Source of the DNA: Desulfosporosinus youngiae DSM 17734
GTDB taxonomy: Bacteria > Bacillota > Desulfitobacteriia > Desulfitobacteriales > Desulfitobacteriaceae
NCBI RefSeq assembly: GCF_000244895.1
Contig: NZ_CM001441.1
Span: 2,376,226 to 2,440,225 of the forward strand
Direction: 5' to 3'
DNA: 64,000 nucleotides
Shown one piece after another: positions 1 to 8,857 of this stretch (the stretch's first letter is position 1; each line of letters begins with the position of its first letter). The notes under the pieces were generated by a model, which worked only from the letters and a program-made list of their open reading frames with translations, was not told where the DNA came from and did no database searches. Position numbers and translations under genes: made by a program.

Positions 1-1
1 T

Positions 2-949
2 GATATTCTTGGTAAGCATAAGCAGATAAAAATCGAAGTGGCAAGTAACCCGGAATTCTTAGCCCAAGGCACAGCGGTACGTGATACTTTAGAGGCGCCG
101 AGAATTATCATTGGTACAAACAGTAAAACAGCCGAGGAAACCTTGAAGAAGATTTATGAACCGTTTGGCCTGCCTATTGTATCTGTGTCAAGAAGGTCTG
201 CAGAGATGGTTAAGTATGCTTCCAATGACTTCCTGGCTTTAAAAATATCTTATATGAACGATATCGCTAACCTTTGTGAATTAGTGGGGGCAGATATTCA
301 GGACGTGTCTGTGGGTATGGGATTTGATAGCAGAATAGGTAGTAAGTTCTTAAATGCTGGTATTGGTTATGGTGGCAGCTGCTTTCCTAAGGATACGAAA
401 GCCCTGGAATATTTGGCAAAGCAAAATGGTTACGAACTAAGGACTGTTAAGGCTGCGATTGATGTGAATAAAGACCAGAAAATAGTTTTATATAAGAAGG
501 CACGTAAGAGACTCATTACATTTAATGGCTTAAAAGTAGCAGTGCTTGGGTTGGCATTTAAACCGGGAACCGATGATCTGAGAGAGGCTCCATCGTTAGA
601 AAATGTACCTTTGTTGTTAGAGCAGGGGGCAGATGTCTATGCGTATGATCCTGTCGGGGTAGATAATTTTAAAAAGAGATTTCCTGAGACTATGACAGAG
701 AGTTTAGGGAGGCATGGGAAAGGCAGTATTAGATATGTGGAGAGCCCTGAAGAAGCACTAGAAGGCGCTAACGTATGCTTTATCTTTACTGAATGGGGTG
801 AAGTCAAAGATGTGAAACCGGAAGAATATGTGAGACTAATGCGCACACCACTGGTTTACGATGGAAGGAATATTTATTGTGTGGAAGATATGAAGAAAGT
901 AGGCGTGGAATATTACTCTATTGGCAGGAAGCAATCTGTCACTCGATAG
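2..949 (+). CDS. UDP-glucose 6-dehydrogenase, C-terminal part (5' end outside window)
   Basis: Oxidises UDP-glucose to UDP-glucuronate with two NAD+, supplying precursor for acidic surface polysaccharide; cytoplasmic. The frame is open from base 2, so the gene begins upstream and its N-terminal Rossmann part is missing; about 315 of the usual ~440 residues are here. The catalytic cysteine lies in GIGYGGSCFPKD, the helical dimerisation domain follows (ASNDFLALKISYMNDIANL region), and the C-terminal UDP-binding domain contains VLGLAFKPGTDDLREAPS. A GDP-mannose dehydrogenase of the same family is less likely because the next gene is a UDP-sugar epimerase of the glucuronate type. Family assignment is seen in sequence; substrate is inferred from family and neighbour. 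Confidence 0.9.
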   Translation, partial: DILGKHKQIKIEVASNPEFLAQGTAVRDTLEAPRIIIGTNSKTAEETLKKIYEPFGLPIVSVSRRSAEMVKYASNDFLALKISYMNDIANLCELVGADIQDVSVGMGFDSRIGSKFLNAGIGYGGSCFPKDTKALEYLAKQNGYELRTVKAAIDVNKDQKIVLYKKARKRLITFNGLKVAVLGLAFKPGTDDLREAPSLENVPLLLEQGADVYAYDPVGVDNFKKRFPETMTESLGRHGKGSIRYVESPEEALEGANVCFIFTEWGEVKDVKPEEYVRLMRTPLVYDGRNIYCVEDMKKVGVEYYSIGRKQSVTR

Positions 950-1001
950 ATAGATTAATCATAGAGTATTTTCATTCTTAAGTAAAAGGAGACCAATTAA
1001 T

Positions 1002-2048
1002 ATGATTGAAGGATATCGAGAGTTAGACTTCAGTAAAACCTATTTAATTACCGGGGGCGCAGGGTTCATTGGATTTTTCCTGTCTAAGAGACTATTGGAG
1101 CAAGGATGTAGAGTCGTTGGATTGGATAATATGAACAACTACTATGATGTGAATTTAAAGGAGAGCAGGCTGAAGAAGTTGGAAGGATATGCCCGCTATA
1201 CCTTCATTAAAAGGGACATTTCTGACAAGGACAATGTTAAGCAGGTCTTTAAGGAGTACAAGCCAAATATCATCGTGAATCTGGCAGCTCAGGCTGGAGT
1301 GCGTTACAGTATTGAGAATCCTGATTCTTATATTCAGAGCAATATCATCGGATTTTATAATATTTTGGAGGCCTGTCGGCATAACCAAGTAGATCACTTA
1401 GTCTATGCGTCCTCCAGTTCCGTCTACGGTGCCAATATAAATGTGCCGTTCTCAACGGAAGACCAGGTTGACAATCCCGTTTCTCTTTATGCGGCCACTA
1501 AGAAATCAAATGAGTTAATGGCCCATACCTATAGTCAGTTGTACGACATACCTTGCACGGGCTTAAGATTCTTCACGGTTTATGGCCCAATGGGGCGACC
1601 GGATATGGCTTATTTTGGTTTCGCTGAGAAGATTTTTAACGGCGAGGCCATCAGCGTGTTTAACTATGGGGACTGTTATAGAGACTTTACCTATATTGAC
1701 GATATTGTAGAATCTGTGGCGCGGATATTGTGCAATCCACCGGTTAAGAGAGTGGAAAAGGATAGTATCTTAAACGGTATACAGTATGCAGTCTATAATA
1801 TCGGCAACAATCAGCCTGAGAAGTTGATGGATTATATCGCTGCATTAGAAAAAGCTTTAAGCAAGGCAGTCGGGAGAGAGATTGTTGCAAAGAAAGAGTT
1901 CCTTCCCATGCAGCTGGGCGATGTCAAGGTCACTTATAGCAACAGTTCGCCTTTAGAGAGAGATTTTGATTTCAAACCTAGCACGAGCATAGAAGAAGGG
2001 TTACAGAAGTTCGCTGATTGGTATGTTGATTACTACAGAGTAAGTTGA
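1002..2048 (+). CDS. UDP-glucuronate 4-epimerase-like NAD-dependent epimerase
   Basis: Extended short-chain dehydrogenase/epimerase of 348 residues, likely interconverting UDP-glucuronate and UDP-galacturonate. The NAD-binding motif TGGAGFIGFFLSKRL is near residue 18. The catalytic Tyr/Lys lie in YAATKKSNE with the SSSSVYG serine stretch before it, and the sequence NNYYDVNLKESRL after the first beta unit is typical of UDP-glucuronate epimerases. It starts 52 bases after the UDP-glucose dehydrogenase stop with an AAAGGAGA ribosome binding site, so the two form a UDP-glucose to UDP-glucuronate to UDP-galacturonate route. Exact sugar specificity is inferred. Confidence 0.88.
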   Translation: MIEGYRELDFSKTYLITGGAGFIGFFLSKRLLEQGCRVVGLDNMNNYYDVNLKESRLKKLEGYARYTFIKRDISDKDNVKQVFKEYKPNIIVNLAAQAGVRYSIENPDSYIQSNIIGFYNILEACRHNQVDHLVYASSSSVYGANINVPFSTEDQVDNPVSLYAATKKSNELMAHTYSQLYDIPCTGLRFFTVYGPMGRPDMAYFGFAEKIFNGEAISVFNYGDCYRDFTYIDDIVESVARILCNPPVKRVEKDSILNGIQYAVYNIGNNQPEKLMDYIAALEKALSKAVGREIVAKKEFLPMQLGDVKVTYSNSSPLERDFDFKPSTSIEEGLQKFADWYVDYYRVS

Positions 2049-2145
2049 ATATAGATCGTTATAGACTCCCTGTTCATGAGTAAGTCAAGGCGAAAACAAT
2101 AGACTCAGCAACAGTGGATACAAATACAGGAAGGATAGTTTTCGC

Positions 2146-3357
2146 ATGTCATATAGTAATATAGTCCCCAAAATATCTACGGAACTGTTGTTTATGCTCA
2201 ATTGTCTTAAATACGTACAAGCGGAAGAAGAACAGATGCACACGTTGGATCAAAGTCTGAATTGGGATTCTTTTTTACAATTGGCGATGAACCATAGAGT
2301 ATTGCCTTTGGTATACAAAAAATTGAGCAATCCTAATAGCCCGGAGGTTCCTGAATATGTAATGAAAGCATTGCAGCAGGAGTGCAGAAACAACGCACTG
2401 AGAGCTGTTGGAATGGCTGGTGAAATGATCAGAGTTATTAGGATTATGGAAGAGAACGGAATTCGGCCGCTGATTTTAAAAGGTGCACCGCTCGCTTTAA
2501 AACTATATCAAGACATTGCCTTAAGGCCGTCAGTAGATATAGATATTATGGTTAAGCCTCTAGATTTCACAAAGGCCGAGAAACTCATGGATATGCTAGG
2601 GTATAAAAGGTTAAAGCCTGGTTCCTCGATGATTCAGACTCAACGGCAGAAAGAAAAATACTATAATAAATTTCAGCATTTCTCGTATTTCCATTTTGAA
2701 CGGGCTATTTGTGTAGAACTCCACTGGAGAACTTACAATTTTGGCGTGAAAGGTATTCCTACCGCATCCGGTCTAAAGACTCAAACCATAGATTTTGGAG
2801 GATGTTTTGTAAGTACTATGGCTGATGAGGAGTGGTTAATGTATCTAATGGTACATGGGTGTAATCATATGTGGTCTCGATTGCGATGGTTGATTGATAT
2901 AAAGAAATTTATGCAAATGACTATTGATTGGGATAGATTAATGTTATTAGCGGATAGTAATGAATTAAAAGTCATAGTGCACCTGACTCTAATTTTAGTA
3001 AATGAGCTTTTGGCTGTACCCATTCCTGGTCCTTTGTCTCAAGATGTGGCTAAGGATCGAAAAGCATGGAAACTGGCGCAGATCGTAATAGATGAATTAC
3101 GTGATAACCCAGATGAAGTATCTTATTCTAGATCTTCATATTTAAAAAAGTTAGTATTTAAGCAACCTCAATATTATGTAAGTTTGCGTACGGGTTGGAA
3201 AAGGAAACTATTATATATATTTACCTATATCTCTGCCAAGATTCATCCTGGAGAGAAGGATCTCCAACTGTTCCCGCTTCCAAGTAATTTAAATTGGTTC
3301 TATTACTTAATAAGACCATTTAATTGGGTATGGAGACGTTTCTTTATTATAAAATGA
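2146..3357 (+). CDS. Nucleotidyltransferase family protein (NTP_transf_5 type)
   Basis: A 403-residue protein of the uncharacterised nucleotidyltransferase family (PF14907-like). The diagnostic part is LILKGAPLALKLYQD followed by RPSVDIDIMVKP, where the paired acidic residues of the DxD metal site sit; a second conserved stretch is ELHWRTYNFG. No membrane segment. Proteins of this family are recurrent members of lasso-peptide and other PqqD-containing RiPP clusters, and here the gene lies upstream of such a cluster, so a role in modifying the peptide is possible. It also sits among polysaccharide genes, so a sugar-related role cannot be excluded. The substrate is unknown. Confidence 0.75.
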   Translation: MSYSNIVPKISTELLFMLNCLKYVQAEEEQMHTLDQSLNWDSFLQLAMNHRVLPLVYKKLSNPNSPEVPEYVMKALQQECRNNALRAVGMAGEMIRVIRIMEENGIRPLILKGAPLALKLYQDIALRPSVDIDIMVKPLDFTKAEKLMDMLGYKRLKPGSSMIQTQRQKEKYYNKFQHFSYFHFERAICVELHWRTYNFGVKGIPTASGLKTQTIDFGGCFVSTMADEEWLMYLMVHGCNHMWSRLRWLIDIKKFMQMTIDWDRLMLLADSNELKVIVHLTLILVNELLAVPIPGPLSQDVAKDRKAWKLAQIVIDELRDNPDEVSYSRSSYLKKLVFKQPQYYVSLRTGWKRKLLYIFTYISAKIHPGEKDLQLFPLPSNLNWFYYLIRPFNWVWRRFFIIK

Positions 3358-3457
3358 TAGTATGGAATACAGTTACATATTTCGTCGATATGTGTACGAA
3401 AAAAGCTACTACAACATTGAACACAAGATTAAAATACAGCAGGAAAGGAAGAATGAA

Positions 3458-4123
3458 GTGGAAATTAGGCGATTGTTTTATTCTCTAATTCGTAAGTGGT
3501 GGTTAATCGTACTTTTAGCGGTACTAGGCGGTGGAATAAGCTATTTGAGTGAGCACTATACGGAGCCAGTATATCAGGCGGAAACAAAATTATATATATC
3601 GAATAGGGCAGAAGCAAATGGAAAGGCATTGAATTCTTCGGAAATAGCACTTCGGCAGGAACTGGTACGTCAGTATTATGACATTATTTATAGCAGATCG
3701 ATGACTTCAGCGGTATCGCAGGCGGTTAAGGAGTATAACCTTTCAGAAAATGAAATCTTATCTATGGTCAATATAGCTAGCAAAGAAGATACTAATATTT
3801 TCACAATTAGTGCCAGGGGGCCTGATCCAACTATTGTTGCTGCTGTAGCAAATGCAACGGGACGTGAATTTATAACTCAGCTTAATCAACTCTCCAACAG
3901 CGATAATGTTGGAATTCTGGATGCAGCGCTGGTCCCAAGTAATCCAGTCAATAGTATGGGAAGGCAAAAGGTCCTTTTGGGAATATTGCTAGGGTTAACG
4001 GTTGCTTTAGGTATTATATATAGTATTGAATACTATGACACAACAGTACGTTCGGCAGAAGACATCGTAAAAGGTCTGAATCTTCGCGTGATTGGAATCA
4101 TTCCCGAACATGATATCCGATAA
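3458..4123 (+). CDS. Wzz/YveK-type polysaccharide chain-length determinant (tyrosine kinase modulator)
   Basis: Membrane adaptor of capsule/exopolysaccharide export that partners the cytoplasmic tyrosine autokinase encoded next. With a GTG start at 3458 the protein is 221 residues: a short cytoplasmic N-terminus (MEIRRLFYSLIRKWW), a first membrane helix, an extracytoplasmic Wzz domain (YQAETKLYIS) and a second helix near residues 170-195 preceded by the proline motif (VPSNPVNSMG). The open frame extends to an ATG at 3362, but AGGAAAGGA lies 8 bases before GTG 3458 and the extension looks unlike the family. Ends 15 bases before the kinase gene; split Wzz/kinase is the Gram-positive arrangement. 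Confidence 0.8.
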   Translation: MEIRRLFYSLIRKWWLIVLLAVLGGGISYLSEHYTEPVYQAETKLYISNRAEANGKALNSSEIALRQELVRQYYDIIYSRSMTSAVSQAVKEYNLSENEILSMVNIASKEDTNIFTISARGPDPTIVAAVANATGREFITQLNQLSNSDNVGILDAALVPSNPVNSMGRQKVLLGILLGLTVALGIIYSIEYYDTTVRSAEDIVKGLNLRVIGIIPEHDIR

Positions 4124-4138
4124 GGGAGGGCAATAGGA

Positions 4139-4885
4139 ATGCAGATGAAATTATTTAATTTGTATGATCACGAAAATCAAGTTGTTCAAGAGGCCTATGC
4201 AATGCTTACTGCGAACATATACGTTGGCAATAATAAAAATATGTTCAAGACCTTTGCTCTGACAAGTTGCAATCCAAATGAGGGGAAAACGTCCCTTGCT
4301 ATTAGCCTGTCAATTACTATGGCGCACTTAGGTTGGCAAGTACTCCTTATAGATGCCGATATGCGTAAGACTGCTGCAAAGAGGTTGAATGAAGGATCAC
4401 AATTGGGTCTGGCTGATTATCTGGAGGGAAAAATTGAACTTGATCAGGCACTAAGTGAGACTAATATTCCACGCTTTACCTATTGTGCTTGCGGGAATGA
4501 CCATCATAACCCAGTAGGGCTTTTATGCTCTGTCCGGTTCGAAGAGCTAGTGAGTAAAGTGAGAAATGACTATGATATCGTGCTTTTCGATACCCCAGCG
4601 CTAGCTAGCGTTGGGGATGGAGGCATTGTTGCCTCAAAAGTTGATGCGACTCTATTGACTGTGAAGATGGGTTTAACTACGCTGACAAGTCTAAAGCGCG
4701 TTAAGGAACAGCTTGAGGGGTTAAATGCCAATATTTTAGGAGTTGTATTAAATAAAGTCAAGAAGCGTGACTATAAACGGTACTTTGGATCTTACAACTA
4801 TTTCTTCGCTTCCAAACGATTTTTCAATAATAAAAAAGTTAAGAATACTAATTTCCCCGTGGATGTGCACACATCTCAAATGTAG
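4139..4885 (+). CDS. CpsD/YwqD-type bacterial tyrosine autokinase
   Basis: BY-kinase of 248 residues that autophosphorylates a C-terminal tyrosine cluster and controls polysaccharide polymerisation or export with its Wzz partner. Walker A is SCNPNEGKTSLA, Walker A' is LLIDADMRK and Walker B is IVLFDTPA. The Tyr-rich tail is RDYKRYFGSYNYFF. The protein ends with an unusual stretch after the tyrosine cluster (VDVHTSQM). It follows the Wzz-like gene closely, as expected for the split Gram-positive system. What is known is the family mechanism; the identity of the polymer is not visible here. Confidence 0.85.
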   Translation: MQMKLFNLYDHENQVVQEAYAMLTANIYVGNNKNMFKTFALTSCNPNEGKTSLAISLSITMAHLGWQVLLIDADMRKTAAKRLNEGSQLGLADYLEGKIELDQALSETNIPRFTYCACGNDHHNPVGLLCSVRFEELVSKVRNDYDIVLFDTPALASVGDGGIVASKVDATLLTVKMGLTTLTSLKRVKEQLEGLNANILGVVLNKVKKRDYKRYFGSYNYFFASKRFFNNKKVKNTNFPVDVHTSQM

Positions 4886-4925
4886 CGAAGTTTTAATAAA
4901 TCAAGCATTTCACAGTAAAGGTTTG

Positions 4926-5405
4926 GTGCATTTGGAGATATATATTAGTCAATTTAAAAAAAAGATTAAGATAAACCTCTTGCTAACTATTGCGTTTTTT
5001 TTGATGGGGATTGTACGTTTAGCAGTTTTAATTATTCCATTTCGTTTTATTAGTCGAAGTATTGGCGAAAGAATGGCGGAATCCCCTATAGAGGTGAATT
5101 ATTCTACTTATATGAAAGCGGCAAAAGTAGGTTGGGCAGTCAGTAAGATAAGTCAATTCACGCCGTGGGAGAGTAAGTGTTTAGTACAATCAATTACAGC
5201 CCAAATTTTACTTAGACTAATCAAAATACCCTATACTCTATATTTAGGGTTAGCTAAAGACGAGTCGAATAAATTAGTTGCTCATGCATGGTTAAGATGT
5301 GGTGGATTAATCTTAACAGGAGCTAGAGAAAAAGACAGGTTTGTTGCTGTTGCTAAATTTTCGAAATTTAGTAAAGAGGATGATAAAGGAAAGGTAAAGT
5401 ATTGA
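4926..5405 (+). CDS. Lasso peptide biosynthesis B2 protein (transglutaminase-like leader peptidase)
   Basis: Cysteine protease that removes the leader of the lasso precursor, acting with the B1 leader-binding protein and the C cyclase. The catalytic Cys is in WESKCLVQSITAQ and the His in LVAHAWLRCGG, with the remaining acidic residue expected after the His; this is the PF13471 pattern. The frame is open back to 4767 inside the tyrosine-kinase gene, but that extension is unlikely coding: AAAGG at 4917-4921 precedes GTG 4926 and TTG 4932, giving about 157 residues, the usual B2 size. A hydrophobic stretch near the N-terminus may contact the membrane. Its stop overlaps the next gene's start by 4 bases, so the two are translationally coupled. 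Confidence 0.85.
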   Translation: MHLEIYISQFKKKIKINLLLTIAFFLMGIVRLAVLIIPFRFISRSIGERMAESPIEVNYSTYMKAAKVGWAVSKISQFTPWESKCLVQSITAQILLRLIKIPYTLYLGLAKDESNKLVAHAWLRCGGLILTGAREKDRFVAVAKFSKFSKEDDKGKVKY

Positions 5406-6340
5406 TGAGCAAACTTTACGAAAAGGCGAGAAGAAAATACAGGGCGTTTGGGCTAAGTGTTATTTCTGATTTTGTATTAGATGATTTTTTACCAGGTGAA
5501 GAAGCGGCAGAGATTGAAATAGTCAGGGGAAAGGTTCCTGATGAAATTAGGGAACCATTGAAAAAAAACGACTTCTTTCAACTATCTAAAAGAGAATTCT
5601 TATTGAAGATTGACGGTGTCGCTAAATTCCTTGTATCCGAGGGCAAACGTATTGTTATTGAACCTTGTCCGGAAGCGGATAATTTAAAGCTGAATAGTTA
5701 TATTTATGGAACCTGTTTTGAAGTTTTGCTTATACAGCGTGGCATGCTGGCTCTACATGGGAGCGCAGTGGTTATTGATGGTAAATGTATCATTATCTCA
5801 GGTGTATCCGGTGCCGGTAAATCCACTCTTGCTTTGGCTTTAAGAGAAATGGGTTATCCCTTTTTAACAGATGATGTTGCTTTTTTGTCACTATCGGATG
5901 ACGATACAATTTGGGTTTGTCCAGGCTTTCCTGTTCATAAACTTCGTAGAGATAGTGTAGAAACTATTGGAATTAATATGCAATCAATTTCTCAGATATA
6001 TTTGAATAATCAAGATAAATGTGTAATGAGAGTTAAATATGGTTATCAGAAAGCGCCGGTACAGCTGTTTGCGCTTTTGGAACTGAGGTCTGAAACATGT
6101 AATCAGGTCAGTATGACAAGGCTTGATGGAATGCAGAAATTGTCAGTCTTATTTAATCATACTTTTCGTGGGAGTTTTCTTAGCTTATTAAGTATGGAAG
6201 TTGCTAATTTCAGAAAGCATGTTTCTATAGCAGGAAAAATATATGTATATCGAGTGATAAGACCTAAAAATACATTTACCCTTGAGAAACAGATCAAATT
6301 AATATTACAAGAACTAAAAGAATTAACTAACGTGAAGTAA
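5402..6340 (+). CDS. HPr-kinase-like kinase of a lasso peptide cluster (PadeK/ThcoK type)
   Basis: A 312-residue protein with the C-terminal HPr kinase/phosphorylase fold: P-loop GVSGAGKSTLALAL near residue 137, followed by TDDVAFLS (Walker B-like region with paired Asp) and VCPGFPVHKLR. The true HPrK signature for HPr recognition is not obvious. In paeninodin-type clusters, homologues phosphorylate the side chain of the C-terminal Ser of the precursor. The precursor at 8661-8819 ends in Gly-Ser, fitting that role. It overlaps the B2 gene by 4 bases and precedes the B1 gene. Kinase family is seen; the substrate is inferred from family and context. Confidence 0.85.
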   Translation: MMSKLYEKARRKYRAFGLSVISDFVLDDFLPGEEAAEIEIVRGKVPDEIREPLKKNDFFQLSKREFLLKIDGVAKFLVSEGKRIVIEPCPEADNLKLNSYIYGTCFEVLLIQRGMLALHGSAVVIDGKCIIISGVSGAGKSTLALALREMGYPFLTDDVAFLSLSDDDTIWVCPGFPVHKLRRDSVETIGINMQSISQIYLNNQDKCVMRVKYGYQKAPVQLFALLELRSETCNQVSMTRLDGMQKLSVLFNHTFRGSFLSLLSMEVANFRKHVSIAGKIYVYRVIRPKNTFTLEKQIKLILQELKELTNVK

Positions 6341-6379
6341 TCTTCGTACTAGTTATAAGTTAAGGAAGGATGAGTATAT

Positions 6380-6700
6380 ATGCCATTCAATAATAACAAT
6401 TGTTTACTTAATGCTGTCGTCAAAAGAATTAATGATATCCCTTCTGCTGTCATAGATGATGAAATCGTCATGATGCATATTGAAAAGGGTAAATACTACG
6501 GCTTAGATCCTGTCGGTAGCCGTATATGGGGTTTGATGGAAAATCCCCAAATAGTAAGTTCTATAGTTAAGACATTGCTTGAGGAATATGACGTGGATAC
6601 AATGACTTGTGAACAACAAGTCCTTGAGTTTATTAATAAGCTCAAGGATGAAGAGTTAATCGTTATCACGGATCTAAATGAGGGCTGCAGATTATTATGA
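6380..6700 (+). CDS. Lasso peptide B1 protein (PqqD-like RiPP recognition element)
   Basis: A 106-residue PqqD-family protein that binds the leader peptide and presents the precursor to the B2 protease. It has the typical winged-helix arrangement: N-terminal beta strands with AVIDDEIVMMHIEKGKYYGLDPVGSRIWGLM, then helices ending in EFINKLKDEELI. The Y-Y-G-L-D-P-V-G-S-R-I-W run is characteristic of discrete B1/PqqD proteins. It has an AAGGAAGGATG ribosome binding site at about 6363-6372 and its stop overlaps the start of the cyclase gene by 4 bases. Confidence 0.88.
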   Translation: MPFNNNNCLLNAVVKRINDIPSAVIDDEIVMMHIEKGKYYGLDPVGSRIWGLMENPQIVSSIVKTLLEEYDVDTMTCEQQVLEFINKLKDEELIVITDLNEGCRLL

Positions 6701-8646
6701 GTGCTATTTGTGGATTTTTCCAGATGAATGATAAACCCGTTTCCGGTGAAATCGGTTCGGCCATGATGGAAAAACTGGCTAAATATCATGCTGACTACTC
6801 CGATGGTTTCTATGGAAAAGAATTTTTCTTCGGTTGTTTATTTCAGGTAATAACCCCTGAATCAAAGTTAGAAAAACTGCCCTATCATGATTATGAGGCA
6901 GGGTTGATTATTACGGCGGATGCAATTATTGATAACCGCTCAGAGCTTATGGATGTTTTTGGTATCCATTCCACCGATAGGGCGAGGGTAACTGATAGCC
7001 AGTTGGTATTATTGGCTTATAAGAAATGGGGCAATAAATGTCCTTGTTATTTAATAGGAGATTATGCCTTTGTGATATTTGATCAAAATAAGCAGGAGCT
7101 ATTTTGTGCCAGAGATCACGTAGGGAAAAGAACGTTTTACTTTACAATGAATTCTGACATGTTTGCTTTTTGCACATTAATGAAGCCGCTATTTGTGATT
7201 CCCGGAGTTGAGAAGAAGCTAAATGATTTATGGATTGCCGACTTTTTGGCGTTGAATTCTGTTGTCCACGAAATTGATTCTAACCATACAGTTTACCGGG
7301 ATATTCAGCAGTTGCCACCGGCACATTCAATGACGGTTAACCGAGATGGAACCAAAAAACTAAAATATTGGGACCCTCTTAAGTCACCAATAATCAAATT
7401 TAGAACCGATGCAGAATATGATCATGCTTTTCAGGATGTATTTTTTGAAGCAGTACACTGTCGTACACGCAGTATTGGATCAGTTGGAGTATCATTAAGC
7501 GGGGGGCTAGACTCAGGCTCTGTGGCATGTGTTGCGGCAAGAAAGCTTGAAGAAAAAGGTAAGGATCTCCAGGCTTTCAGTGCCCTGCCGATGAAGGGGT
7601 ATAAAGAATGGCTGCCTGTCCACTTAATTTCAGATGAAAGTCCCTATATTGAGGCAATCAAAGATCAATATTCTAATATAAAGGTGACGTACTGTCGTTC
7701 AGAAGGAAGAAATTCGTATACAGACATTGATAAATACCTGGAATTATTAGAACAGCCTTATAAAATTGTCGAAAACTTGTTTTGGATGGATTGCATTACC
7801 GAAATGGCTGCCCGAAAAAATTGCAAGGTACTACTGGACGGGCAGTTTGGCAACGGAACAATTTCGTATGGAAATTTCAATATCCAAGCATATTCGTTAT
7901 TAAGGCAAATGAGACTTATTTCATTAGTTAAAGAGATTACGGATTACTGTAGACTTCATAGAATTAGTCGGAAAAAGTTTTGTAAGTCTTTATTCATTAA
8001 TTTTTTGCCGGCTATGTTACGTAAGCATATTCTAAAGACGAGCAGTAATAATGTAGAGAAGGAGTTCTCTCTAATTAACCCTGCCTTATCGTCGTATTAT
8101 AATATAAGTGAACGTATAGAAAAAAAAGGTTACAGTTTAGATAATATGAGAAATTATACTTTATCGGAACTACGAAAATTTGCTATGGAGTCAACTGCAT
8201 TTACTCATATTGCTACTATAGAAACTAAAATGTCTCTTGTTCATGGAATAGTTAAAAGAGATCCGACTAGGGATAAAAGAGTAATAGACTTCTGTTGTCG
8301 AATCCCAGGAGAACAATTTGTAAAACAGGGACAGGAAAGACGTTTAATACGCAGGGCAATGGAAGGTATTTTACCCGATAAAGTAAGATTGAATACTACA
8401 GTTAGAGGGCTTCAGAGTGCTGACTGGCTTCAAAGAATCACTCCTAATTGGGATGTAATAAAACAAGATATCGAAGATGTTATACAGAATGAAACTATTC
8501 AGCCCTATATAGATACGGCAGAAGTTGAAAGGGTAATAAATAAAAATAAAGTCCTGATAGACAATGAAACAAGGGACATAGATATTCGAATGCTTTTAGT
8601 TTGCTTGATTTTCGGGGTATTTATGAATAATGAGGCTTTCCCATGA
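6697..8646 (+). CDS. Lasso cyclase (C protein, asparagine-synthetase-like)
   Basis: ATP-dependent macrolactam synthetase of 649 residues that adenylates the ring Asp/Glu side chain and joins it to the alpha-amine of core residue 1. The N-terminal half is a glutamine-amidotransferase-like domain starting MSAICGFF, where Cys is not at position 2, so glutaminase activity is probably lost as in other lasso cyclases. The synthetase half has the PP-loop SLSGGLDSGSVACVAAR near residue 270 and the later ELRKFAMES helix. It overlaps the B1 gene by 4 bases and is followed 15 bases later by the precursor gene. Confidence 0.92.
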   Translation: MSAICGFFQMNDKPVSGEIGSAMMEKLAKYHADYSDGFYGKEFFFGCLFQVITPESKLEKLPYHDYEAGLIITADAIIDNRSELMDVFGIHSTDRARVTDSQLVLLAYKKWGNKCPCYLIGDYAFVIFDQNKQELFCARDHVGKRTFYFTMNSDMFAFCTLMKPLFVIPGVEKKLNDLWIADFLALNSVVHEIDSNHTVYRDIQQLPPAHSMTVNRDGTKKLKYWDPLKSPIIKFRTDAEYDHAFQDVFFEAVHCRTRSIGSVGVSLSGGLDSGSVACVAARKLEEKGKDLQAFSALPMKGYKEWLPVHLISDESPYIEAIKDQYSNIKVTYCRSEGRNSYTDIDKYLELLEQPYKIVENLFWMDCITEMAARKNCKVLLDGQFGNGTISYGNFNIQAYSLLRQMRLISLVKEITDYCRLHRISRKKFCKSLFINFLPAMLRKHILKTSSNNVEKEFSLINPALSSYYNISERIEKKGYSLDNMRNYTLSELRKFAMESTAFTHIATIETKMSLVHGIVKRDPTRDKRVIDFCCRIPGEQFVKQGQERRLIRRAMEGILPDKVRLNTTVRGLQSADWLQRITPNWDVIKQDIEDVIQNETIQPYIDTAEVERVINKNKVLIDNETRDIDIRMLLVCLIFGVFMNNEAFP

Positions 8647-8660
8647 AGGGAGGTGAAAAA

Positions 8661-8819
8661 ATGGATGATCAGGTAAAAAAACGGTGGAATGAACCTCAAT
8701 TATTAGATCTAAATCTAGATAAGACTAACTTTGTCTGGCAAGGTTCAGGGGTTGACGGTCTATGGATTAGTGCAGTAAATCCGCCTAGTCCACCACCACC
8801 TAATGTTTTTGGTAGTTAA
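8661..8819 (+). CDS. Lasso peptide precursor (A), 52 aa, paeninodin-like
   Basis: Small gene with an ideal GGGAGGTG site at 8648-8655. The leader has the lasso recognition pattern: KKRW, then Pro at residue 12 and Leu at 14 and 15, and Thr22, which should be the -2 residue. Cutting after Asn23 gives a 29-residue core beginning FVWQGSGVD, with Asp as residue 9, so a nine-member Phe1-Asp9 macrolactam is predicted. The tail is long and proline-rich (NPPSPPPPN) and ends FGS; the terminal Ser is the expected target of the kinase at 5402-6340. Phe at core position 1 is unusual; Gly, Ala, Cys or Ser is common. The precursor lies after the cyclase rather than first in the operon. Recognition rests on position, leader motif and spacing, not on homology search. 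Confidence 0.85.
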   Translation: MDDQVKKRWNEPQLLDLNLDKTNFVWQGSGVDGLWISAVNPPSPPPPNVFGS

Positions 8820-8857
8820 ACCTGTGAGAAAGTAATCAAAAAAAATAAGAGACATTT

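Noticed and set aside
3362-3457. ATG 3362 as the start of the Wzz-like gene
   Set aside because: It is only 4 bases after the previous stop with no ribosome binding site, and the added residues precede the normal cytoplasmic start of the family.
4767-4925. Longer N-terminus for the lasso B2 protein
   Set aside because: It lies inside the tyrosine-kinase gene in another frame and would make B2 about 55 residues too long; a ribosome binding site is found at 4917.
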